From Isoetes taiwanensis (taxonomy: Eukaryota > Streptophyta > Lycopodiopsida > Isoetales > Isoetaceae), in assembly GCA_021234155.1 (NCBI GenBank), contig JAJEKV010000059.1, forward strand, positions 62,001 to 126,000: 64,000 bases of DNA, read 5' to 3'. The notes beneath the pieces are model-generated. The model saw nothing but the letters and a program-made list of their open reading frames with translations. It did not search any database and had not been told where the DNA came from. Shown one piece after another: positions 46,439-55,366 of the stretch (position 1 is its first letter; the number at the start of each line of letters is the position of its first letter). The translations under genes and the position numbers were made by a program.

Positions 46439-47223
46439 TTATTGGGTGCTACCTTTGCATCGTCGATATCCGAAAGTAGAAGGATCTACATCCACTACTT
46501 CATGCTTAATAGGAAGAGATAATCTGCGGCCAATGTGCTTCTCCTCCTCATCATGCTCATCCCCATTCATGGTAGATTGAGTCTTTGAATGCCCTGCTGC
46601 AAAGAGAGTGGCATGATCATCTTTACCTGCATCTTGCCTCATCGTGGATCTCCTCCTTAATAGAAGTGATTGCTTGATGGAAGCCCATATCTTTGTCTTG
46701 CATGAAGCTGCCGCACAAAGAATCAAATGCATTAGGTAATGATCTGAGGAAGAAAAATAGTTGCATCGATTGTGAGATCGATGCTCTTCTCCAAAAGCTT
46801 CAATATCTTTGGAAGGCGTGCTTCATGCGATCTTGGTTAAGACTCTCTCTCTCTTCCCAATACGTGTTTGTTGCCTCAAAGATGCAAATGCCCAATAATG
46901 TGGGTCTTTTGGTCATGCTTCTCAATGAGAGCATGCCACAAATCATGGCTATTCTCTTGCTGGAACTCATCAAGGATAGAGTCAGCTAAAGAGAACCCGA
47001 TATATGCCATCGCCTTGTCATCTCGGCGCTGCCAAACATGCAAATCAGCAATATTCTTGGCATCCGGTGCAGGTTCTTGGCCATTGACAATTCCCCAAAC
47101 TCCTTCATCTTTGAGAATGAAGATCATTCCGCTTTTCCATTGCTGGAAACCTGTGCCGTCAAAGATTTGAATCGCATGACCGCCAGGGAAGGTAATCTGG
47201 TTGTAGCTTGCATCCTTCTCCAT
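46439..47223 (-). pseudogene. Copia gag (UBN2/DUF4219-like), interrupted
   Basis: It starts at ATG 47223, about 40 bp after the primer site. The first frame (47223-46876) gives the capsid pattern FDGTGFQQWKSGMIFILKDE, VWGIVNGQEPAPD, VWQRRDDKAMAYIGFSLADS and LWHALIEKHD. It then breaks, and a later frame (46732-46439) gives a basic and acidic tail (HDEEEKHIGRRLSLPIKHEV). No CCHC knuckle was recognised. A further minus-strand frame at 46028-45642 has no family I know. Confidence 0.8.
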
Positions 47224-47273
47224 TGCTGTGTTGATCTTGAATCAATCTCAGCACACCTAATGCTCTGATACCA

Positions 47274-47587
47274 TGTCAAGGTTGCACCAAGAAAGGGAGA
47301 GAAAGGGATGCACACTGAATTCCGAGAGCGCAAGCTCCCAAAACAAAGCAAAAAGGAATTGTATTCAATGCTATCAATACATGACATACAATGATATAAA
47401 CACAACGGTGATACTAAGAAGAGTCTTAGCCGTTCACCCACCGCCCACTAATAACAGTCGTTACTTAGTTAGGTCGGCGCTCAGTGCTGATAAGGTGCTT
47501 TGTCAGCACTTATGTGCTGAGTGCTGTCAGTGCTGTGACATCACGTCTAGCAGCAAGATGGTGATCTCGATATCATATATCTCGACA
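47274..47587 (-). repeat. 5' LTR of the copia element
   Basis: 314 bp, followed on the minus strand by the primer binding site. Its few differences from the other LTR include AAGAAAGGG versus AAGGAAGGG and AAGAAGAGTC versus AAGAATAGTC. Confidence 0.93.
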
Positions 47588-47592
47588 CTCAT

Positions 47593-49600
47593 GGCTGTAC
47601 TTAACTCCTGCATAAATTTTTAACTGCATGGAAGTACAATGAAGAAAGTCAAGAACCTCGAGTTGTTATTATAGGTACAAAAGCTTTTGCTTTGCATATT
47701 AGACATGATTGAATAACATTTGTGTTTTTTACTTGCAAAAAAATGCAAAGCAGTTCCTTACTTATGTGCATGTTCTTGCACAGCTTGGCCAATAGAACAA
47801 GCTTTTGCTTTGCATATTAGACACGATTGAATAACATTTGTTTTTTTTATTTGCAAAAAAATGCACAGTTCCTTACTTCTCTTCCTTCCCTTCTCAACAA
47901 GGGGCCATGGCCATGGCCATGTAAAAAAAAAAAAAAAAAAGAAGGGAACCACCACACCAAATAGGGTCTGCATGGCTTTTCCGGGGAGGTTTCATTGATG
48001 TTTTCAAAGACGATTTTAAAAAATTGAAAATAAGTTAATGGCATCGAATCGGGCGAGGTCCCCATAGGATTGAGGTTCTTGCATCTATAGTGGCGAAATA
48101 TCAATACTATAGCCAAAGCCGATAACCCCAACCGGATTGTAACTCTTATCGATGCAACAGAGGAGGAATGCTTTGCTTTATACTGGTATGTCTTAAATCA
48201 TGACAAAATAAATTGCTTTGGACATCATGCTTTTTTTGTGCCCTTTTTCTAGACTATGCACGAGGATTGCACTATTTACGCTCATTTATACATCCTCATG
48301 GTGATGGAAGATTTGAATTTCTTTTCAGTCTATGCTACTACGATTATTGTAAATTGTACATACTCGACTAAACTTTATGAAATATAACATGCAAATGTTG
48401 TTGCAACTATGCGAAACAACTCGTTGGTTATGCAGACCAAACGATTCTTATGCATAATATAGCCTATACTTGATATTAGTTACCGGCGGCATGATGTAGA
48501 CCCGGTTAAAAGTTGAACATGAATCGGATATATTATGGAATTATTTGCTTTCGAAAAATTGGCATCTCGGTTTTGCGAGTTGACTAAACTGTTCCAAACC
48601 AAATCATTTCATGTTATACATGTTGCTCTTCATACATATTGCTCTTCATAATTCATCCACCGTGGCTTCATAATCCAAGGCTAGACCAGATCATGCGTTC
48701 ATGGTTGGTTGTGCCTGTTCGATCAAAGATGCGAGGTAAAATGATTGGACGAGAACAATGTTCATGTTGTGCTCTGTAAAGTTATCTTAAAACACGAGGC
48801 ATAATATTAATATGCATGACTTTGCTCTCAAATTTATATTTAATACAACATTAGCTTTTGGTTGATAATGAAGTCGCATCAGCTCGCAAACTTCACAGTT
48901 GGACATGGCCAAACTAGGTTTTTAATGAACCCGTAATGTCTTTCAACAAATGTGTTGTAACTACATTAAACTCAACGGCCTTACATCACTCTTAGAACAG
49001 TCATTTCAGATTATTGCCATTAGCATAACCACCATAGTTAAAATGTGCATCGATACGAGACTCATCAGATAGATTGCAATTTCTCCCCACATATTTATGG
49101 TAGATACCATTGTTAGAAAAGCTCCCGGTGATCGCTTCATTGAATAAATCTCTTACAATAGGCGCAAGTGTCTCCATTTCATGTATAAACATTTCAACTT
49201 TAAGAGGCTCACAGTCTTTAGTTTTTTTGAACACAGTTGTTTTATGATTCCGTGAATAAGAGAAGCAAAGGAGCAATCTACTACGGTTTTGGGAGCAGCA
49301 TCAGGCAACTTCAAATGCTGCATCTTGGGACATATCTGAATAGCAAGAATTGTGGTGATTCAAAAGCTACACGTAAATTTGCTTGGCCTTTTTTTTTTCC
49401 GAAGAAACTACATTTCCCATAAGTTCTCTAGCACCCGTCTTTTATGTTTAGGGTCCTTGCAGTTGCAACCCCTCAACACAACATTAAACCCATGGTATTG
49501 TGTAATGTTGAAAATCCTTTATAGGTTCAAACTACTTTTCCACTGCATTCGGCCAAAATTCGGCTTGGTTACAAAAGTTGGATTATTACTACACGCTTTT
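47593..49600. other. Helitron C interior without a recognised gene
   Basis: AT-rich. A ~100-bp repeat (ACAAAAGCTTTTGCTTTGCATATTAGACA..GATTGAATAACATTTGT) occurs at about 47680-47750 and again at about 47796-47880. A poly-A/GCCATGGCCATGGCCATG stretch lies near 47905. No coding family was seen. Confidence 0.4.
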
Positions 49601-50239
49601 CTCATTTTAGCCAAAACATTTACAAGCTCTCAACTTATGCCCAGCAACGCTGGGCACCATTACTAGTATCTAATAATGTGTAGCTCAAATGGCAATTTTT
49701 AGCTAGATAAATATAGAGCTAGTTGCCCGAACATAAAAAAGTCGCTACCCTATCTAAATGTATTTAAGTTACATGTTGTATGAATTTTAATTCATACCCC
49801 ATATATTTCAATAATGCACATATTACTAGTAGGGAGAATCAGAAAACAAATGCCAGAGTCTTCGTAAAGAGGATTGAAAAGTGCCTCGACATTTGATTTT
49901 CCAAAAGAGCGGGATTATTCTTAGTTGGTAGAGATATTTAGGAATAAAAATTTCTAATAATGTTAGCCCCCCATAAGTGACGAATTTATGAGGGGGCTGT
50001 TAATAAGTTAAGACTTGGCGAACTTAAGGCATTACAGGATTTGGCCAAGTGGCCTAAATGGCCATTCCATAAGTATATCTAGTTCTCACTTGGGACTAAA
50101 TTGGCCCCAAAGTCAATACCACTCTAATTAGCAAACATCTAATTGGCCATTCTAATAGCGTAATAGGCAATAAAGTGCCACGAAATGGCGAATCTGCAGG
50201 TAGTCCGTAGGTAAGGCATCCTACTCAAGCTGGCCGTCG

Positions 50240-51189
50240 CATTTTGCATGAACCTGTAATTTGTGGCCAAATGGCCCACCGGGGCCACTAAATTTTTTGC
50301 TGATTGCCTCATAGAGCATGCTGAGCAACTTCCTCTCAAAAATCCTAAGGAGTCCAAGCAGAAGAAAAGTACCCCATTGACATCCCTAAAAGCCATTGAA
50401 AATGGCATTTCCTCAAGCTTCAAGTACTTCTCAGAAGAAGATCAATTGTGGTGGACAAATTTCTTTCTTGACCAGAAAGAGGTCTTGCAAAATCTAGCTC
50501 TAAGACAGTTTCAAGAACCGTTTCAATGGCCTGACACCTTCCATCAACCCCAGAACCAAACAGGTCCAAGCAATGCTACAATAGCACCTGCAGCAGAGGA
50601 AGACGAGGATCGAGTCATGTACCTTGGACCAAGACGTAGGAATGAGCCTCGAGGCAATATCACAGAAATTGCCAAAGGTATGCTGATTGCTCTTCCAACT
50701 GAGGAAGATGACAAAGGTCGACCCTTTTGAATAGCAAAAGTTCTTGACACAGTCAAGGAGGAAGGCTTAGTAACTAAACTCAAGATTCACTGGCTGGTGA
50801 CACGTTCAGAAAATGCTTTTGAAGGTAGGTATGAATTAGAAATGAGAAGTCAAAGAAAAGGGAAGAAGTCTAAGAAAGTGGGTTGTAGAGATGAGCTGAA
50901 CTTGAATGATGTGACTATATTATGCTATGCTTTTAAATTGAAATCAGACAATCGTCTGCGCCAAAAAACTGTTAATTTGCTTAAAAAGGCTTGTAATTAC
51001 AAGAAAGAGGATGAAGAAGGGAGTGGTGGTGGCAATGCTTCACCATCTGTTGATAGTGATGAGGAAGACAACTCAAGCATTTCCTCCAGTGACAGTGAAA
51101 GAAGTGAAGGAGATGAGGATGGCATAAATGAACATGATGACGTCCTCGATCCCTCCTTCATCACTCCTCACACTTTTGCACATAACTGA
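50240..51189 (+). pseudogene. DUF7869-type transposase, 3' part
   Basis: A single frame with one in-frame TGA at 50728 continues the transposase. It gives ATKFFADCLIEHAEQL, FSEEDQLWWTNFF, then the C-terminal pattern seen in this family (KGMLIALPTEEDDKGRPF, stop, IAKVLDTVKEEGLVTKLKIHW). The TGA stands where the family usually has Trp (PFW), so it is a single TGG to TGA change. LNLNDVTILCYAFKLKSDNR and an acidic, Ser-rich tail (about 51000-51180) follow to the stop at 51187-51189. Start of this exon is uncertain. Confidence 0.65.
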
Positions 51190-51561
51190 GTCTTAGAAAA
51201 AGACTGTAAATTTTGCATGTGAATATGAAGATTTTATCTTCAAATTTTTAGAATACTACAGTATCAGTTACAGACTTTACTTCAATTTTTTGTTAAATAT
51301 TTTATCCTTTGAAATTAGAGTTTCTGTCTAAAAACATAGACAAGAACATTCTATTTGCTCTGAAAAGTGTCACTTTAAAAAAATCAATTCTTTCATTCCA
51401 CAAAAAAACTAGTCATTTGGAGGGGGGTCAAAATTGAATTTGATGCAACTTTTTTTTTTAACCTCATTTTACCCCCTTTTTCGTAAAAAAAAAGGAATCT
51501 TTTAAGAATATTCCTTTTGCTCTCGTTTCGATGATTTGCTCCCGTTTAATATGCAATCTTG
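51190..51561. other. Right terminal region of the large element
   Basis: Non-coding, AT-rich, ending with the inverted copy of the left terminus (51539-51561). Just before it is an imperfect hairpin (GGAATCTTTTAAGAATATTCC, 51494-51514) in place of the GGGAGTG hairpin seen at the left end. Confidence 0.5.
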
Positions 51562-53143
51562 TTAAGACAGATATTGCTCTAGCTTTTAAGGCTGCGGCAA
51601 AACGGCGTGAAGCTACCGCCAGTTTGGTGATACGTGATCCCCTAGATACGGTGCAAAAAGAGGTAAATAATTCAATTGAAAGTTCTTTGCCATCGTTGGT
51701 GATTGCTCCAGGGGTTCTTGAAGAAAGGGATTTTCCTTCCTTGCAAGGCGCTGCAAGTAAGGGAGTGGAAGTTAATGGGAATTTGCATCAAACAGGTACA
51801 GAATCCAGTCCTAATGTAGATGCTCAGCCCTAGGCAAATGATAGTGCTTGAAAGTCATCTAATTCTGTTACAAAAGTTTCATATCAAAGATTTAGTGATT
51901 GGCTTTGTAAAGATATATCTAGTGCATCTAGAAAGGCAAGGGTAGCAGCTGCTTTACAGGTATTGTCTGAAGGGAGTAAGGATGAGTTGTCCGCAATCTT
52001 GGACATATTGAAAGCTCGACAGATTCAGCTTCAACAACAATTGCCTCCAAATGATATATTTTACCAGTCTGACTGTCAGGATGTAGTTGAAGGTTCTGGT
52101 ATTCCTGTGGTTGAGGTGGACCATCAAGCTCATATTAAGTGTGCTGAGAACCTATCCTCTGTGCAGTCCTTGGTTATTTTACTGGTGGCTATTTGGATTT
52201 TTCACGGTTCAGAGTATTTGGTTATCTCGGCTTTTGAGAAGCCTTCCTTCCTCCTTTTAGGTCCATCAAGTTGTTGGCGAAAAACTTTGTTCTTATTATG
52301 TTTGAAAGTAGTGATGCGATGGACTCTTTGGTATCAAGAGGGATTGATCCACTTAGTGGGGGTATATGATGTATCGATATTACTCTCACGGTTTTACACC
52401 AGATATGGTTCGCATTAAAGATGCCTTGTTGGTTCTCGATACCTAATCTTCCTCCCGATCTAATGGCCCATCAATTTCTAGTTGCAATTGCAACCGGTCT
52501 TGGGGTTCATTTCTCACATTCCATCATGAGCGGTCCGAGGATTTGTGTCTCAATGCCGGTGGACTCGGCTTTACCGGTTGTATAGTGGTGAAAAGTGGGC
52601 CTTGGTATAAGAAGTTGGATCTTAAGCTTCGAATGGTCCAGTTAGCCCGTCTGTTTCGACAAGGAGGCTTTTGCTAGCTTTCATCGAGACACTCGTGCAT
52701 CTCAGGCATCTGTTCAACCTTCTTCTCAGGCTCAAGCTCCCGTTGTTACTTCTTCATCTATTCATGATCAACCTTTACCAGTTGTGTTGCACTCCTCATC
52801 CATGGAAGATGCTCTAATTCCAGTTCCAACAGTGTCGTCTTTAGCGCCATCATCTGTACCTGTAGTGCATTCTTCTCTCCATGTTGATGCTTCTTCCTCT
52901 CATATTTCTGAGGTTCTTATGGCTGATGGTCCTAATCTTCTGTGCACAAAAGAGTCATGGCAGCAGGTCAATTGGAAGAAGGCGGCAAGGAAGAAATCTG
53001 TTAGGTCATCTCACGAGGTTATCCCGCCTCGTTCTATTCAGTGGCATGATAATTTGATGTCTGTTGATGATCATCTCGATGTGGTAGATCATGTTGATTG
53101 TGATGAGGCCATTAAACGCCTCAAGGTGGCACAAGGAGTGTGA
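51561..53143 (+). pseudogene. LINE ORF1 (gag-like, DUF4283-type), decayed
   Basis: It resumes in frame with MGKK at 31570-31581 across the large element: VKTDIALAFKAAAKRREATA, then VLEERDFPSLQG, with a stop at 51831. Further frames give FSDWLCKDISSASRKARVAA, KDELSAILDILKARQIQLQQ, LLAKNFVLIMFESSDAMDSL and IPNLPPDLMAHQFLVAIATG with MSGPRICVSMPVDSALP, like the DUF4283 region of plant LINE ORF1. The Ser/Val-rich tail ends at 53143 (SWQQVNWKKAARKKSVRSSH). Several frameshifts and stops make it dead. No ORF2 follows. Confidence 0.55.
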
Positions 53144-53229
53144 GTATATACTGTGTATGGGTGGTTTTGCTTAGTGGACTATAACCATCATTCAATTATT
53201 TTAAGAATATGTCTTAATTTTGGGAGATT

Positions 53230-53620
53230 TTTTTGTGCGCAGCTTCCGTCGCTTTTAGGCGTTTTTTTCTTCCAGTCGCTTTTTCTCTTTTTCCGTCCGC
53301 ACCCGTCACTTTCTTGAAAACTTCCCCCCTAATTTATTCACTTTCCCCCCTCTTCGTCGTTTTTTTTTCCTTACAGTCCCTTTTTTCAGTTTTTTATAGG
53401 CCCCACGCCCAATTTTTTTTTCCAGTTTTTTTTCCTTCTCTTTCTCTGCGTCCTGCCCCTCGTCCAGCGGCGCCTTCGGGCTATGGCGCCGTTTCTTCAG
53501 GCTATGGCGCCTATTCTTCAGGCTACGGCCTCTTCATGCTATGGCGCCTACTTAGCCCATTTCGACTGAGGCAAGAAGGGAGATACATAGCTGAGGATGA
53601 CTGAGCCCATTCTGGTGACC
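53230..53620. other. Pyrimidine-rich tract with Gly-Tyr-coding repeats
   Basis: A T/C-rich strand (53240-53470) is followed by a ~24-bp repeat, GGCTATGGCGCC..TCTTCA, three to four times (53478-53555), which would encode SSGYGA units. It may be a promoter-like or 5' UTR-like tract, or an old tandem repeat. No gene could be joined to it. Confidence 0.4.
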
Positions 53621-53765
53621 TAAGGTACAACTTATTCCGGTATCGAGGCAATAAAGAAGATGGAATACAAAGGAGATGGTCCAAATGTTGTCTGTTGGCT
53701 TGTTTAGCCATAGATTCGTGGCTTAGTTTCTTCCTGAGGCTTGTGCAGCTCTTAACTATTTCAGA

Positions 53766-54412
53766 TGCAGGATACAGAAGCAGCTCTATCCTATTTCGGT
53801 GCAAAACTGAAAAAGCAGTTAGATTTGACAGTTCAACAGAAACTTGGATTGGAATGGTGCTTTGAAGGAATGCATGAGGCAACTTCGGTATGTCAGGGAG
53901 GAGCAAGAGCAGAAAATTCATGAGGCAGTAGTAAGCAGAACAAGGGAATGGGACAAGGTTCGTTCAGAGTTTGAAGCGAAGTTGGAGGAAATGGGTATCA
54001 AGCTCATGGAGTCGCAAGCACAGAATGCTGTTTTCTCGAAGTCCCTTCAAGAACGTGCAAAAAGTCTTGCACACATTAGTGAAGAAAGAATGAAAGAGAG
54101 GCAGAGTCTCAGGTGTTTCAAGTCAAGTTAGAGAATGCCACAAGGGAAAATGCGAAGCTGACGTACGAGCTTCAAGTTTTAACTAAAGAGGTTGAGATTA
54201 AGAATGACGAAACAGAATACAGTAAAAGGGCTGCAGAAGCTACCAATAAACAACAACTTGACCATGTGAAAAAGATTGCCTGCCTTGAAGGCGAGTGCCA
54301 GAGGTTGAGGGCACTAGTCAGAAGGAAGTTACCACGTCCAGCAGCAGTTGCTCAAATGAAATTAGAGGTTGAAGCTAAAGAGGGAGGTGGGGAGACAAAG
54401 AGGAAAAGATCA
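53766..54412 (+). pseudogene. FPP (filament-like plant protein) gene fragment
   Basis: FPPs are plant-specific long coiled-coil proteins. Three frames in a row match one FPP segment: ALSYFGAKLKKQLDLTVQQK (53766-53850), GALKECMRQLRYVREEQEQK through EWDKVRSEFEAKLEEMG (53856-54110), and VFQVKLENATRENAKLTYEL through VKKIACLEGECQRLRALVRR and PAAVAQMKLEVEAKEGG (54113-54400). Frame changes at about 53850 and 54105 break it. The fragment covers only the N-terminal coiled coil and stops after the conserved MKLEVE. No intron is visible within it, so it could be a retrocopy or a piece of one exon. It is flanked by the LINE remnant and Helitron B. Confidence 0.88.
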
Positions 54413-54679
54413 CTTTCTAGTTGGATGCAAGGGAATCGATTATTGTGCATGCCTTTTCTTTGGGTCTTACTACAAGATTTATTGTTGCTTTCACTTCTAG
54501 GTTATTGAATTTGGCTTATTAGACATCGGAACAGCAAGGAGCTTCTCTTTTATTAGAACCCTGGAGTTATTTGGAGTTTTTGATGGGCATAACAGGACTG
54601 AGGCCTTGATGTGAATTCTTTTACAACAGGTTTCTTCAAAAGTTAAATTGCTGGTTGGAGTAGATTATCATGGAATTAT

Positions 54680-55120
54680 GAGAAAATGTTCTCTGTGGTT
54701 GCTAAATTGTGACAAAATGTTCTTTGTGATCTGCTAAATTGTAAACTGCTACTGCTTTAGTTCTTTGTGATCTGCTAAATTGTAAACTGCTACTGCTTTA
54801 GTTCTTTGGAAGGCCTTGGTAGAGTTATTAAACTAAAGCACATGCCTAGTATGTTGGCTGATAATTAAATGAAAATCAGATGTTGCAACTAGGAAACTAG
54901 CAAGAAACATCTGCAGCCAAAGATATTGGAGCCAAGCTTAGGAAGAAGCTGCCCAGTCGTGCAGATGGAGAATAACTTCGTGCAGATGGAAAATAACTGG
55001 AGATGCAGTTATGAGCTTTATTTGTAGCTTTATTTGTTGTCCACAGCTTTTGAAATCGCCCCAAGCGCGAGTTATGAGCTTTATTTGTTGTCCACAGCTT
55101 TTGAAATCCTCCCAAGCGCG
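54680..55120. repeat. Short tandem duplications
   Basis: A ~45-bp unit (TTCTTTGTGATCTGCTAAAT) is repeated at about 54715-54805. A ~50-bp unit (TTGTTGTCCACAGCTTTTGA) is repeated at about 55020-55115. No gene was seen in 54420-55366. Confidence 0.75.
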
Positions 55121-55366
55121 ATTTCACTTTGTCACACTTTTCTATTTCAAAGCATTTCAAAGCATTTTAGAGGACGTTTTCTTTATTAGTTGTATAGATA
55201 TCCACCTCTATTTGCCTAAAATATCATAACTCCAAATTTAAGATTGTTAAAATTATGTGAATATTTGGAGCAATTTTACTTTTACATATTGTTATATATG
55301 CTTGATTTCGATAAGTAAATGATTATTTATTATGTGATGTCAATAAAAAATTTATTATTTTAAGTA

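Larger units (their letters stand above)
45246..47587 (-). mobile_element. Gag-only copia LTR retrotransposon (TR-GAG type), 2342 bp
   Basis: It is nested in Helitron C. The two LTRs (45246-45559 and 47274-47587, 314 bp each) start TGTC and end GACA and differ at about two positions. The 5-bp target duplication CTCAT is perfect (45241-45245 and 47588-47592). On the minus strand the primer site TGGTATCAGAGCA (47273-47261) directly follows the LTR and matches initiator tRNA-Met. A purine tract (AAGGAGGAG) precedes the other LTR. Only ~1.7 kb lies between the LTRs, with gag but no protease, integrase or reverse transcriptase, so it needs an autonomous copia partner. The near-identical LTRs suggest the youngest insertion in this nest. 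Confidence 0.95.
44335..49666 (+). mobile_element. Helitron C, non-autonomous, 5332 bp including nested copia
   Basis: The 5' end TCCTTTATTATAAAGTTTTA (44335, flanked by A) aligns with the ends of Helitrons A and B, including the downstream GTATGTCGT..AAACCCTAA..TCGAC stretch shared with B. The 3' end is the hairpin GCCCAGCAACGCTGGGC (49639-49655) plus ACCATTACTAG, ending at 49666, followed by T. It lies within the transposase gene, probably in an intron between PIILYKYNELAIP and ATKFFADCLIEHAEQL. It encodes no Rep. The copia element cut an open frame inside it (DEWVPTGIVPFSNKGCS before, WLYLTPA and a stop after), perhaps a captured host exon that I cannot name. Confidence 0.8.
31582..51561. 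mobile_element. Large DNA transposon with ParB-methyltransferase and DUF7869 transposase genes
   Basis: The two outer sequences are inverted copies: 31582-31604 reads CAWGATTGCAWATTAAACGG plus GAG, and 51539-51561 is its reverse complement with two mismatches. On the left a hairpin follows at once (arms AAACGGGAGTG 31596-31606 and CACTCCCGTTT 31613-31623). Further in, similarity between the ends is weak. Removing Helitron A (5082 bp) and Helitron C (5332 bp, with its nested copia) leaves about 9.6 kb: 0.4-kb ends, a minus-strand methyltransferase gene and a plus-strand transposase gene diverging from about 41.85 kb. No clear target duplication was found. A second left end plus the internal motif lies at 16.73-17.31 kb, which supports these being true ends. 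The element class is uncertain. DUF7869 proteins look DDE/RNase H-like, and KDZ-type transposons are the nearest comparison I can offer. Confidence 0.6.

Noticed and set aside
31861-49666. The inverted CTAGTAATGGTGCCCAGCG ends read as terminal inverted repeats of one 17.8-kb element
   Set aside because: Each is a Helitron 3' end with its own matching 5' TC end (36942 and 44335), so they are two separate Helitrons in opposite orientation.
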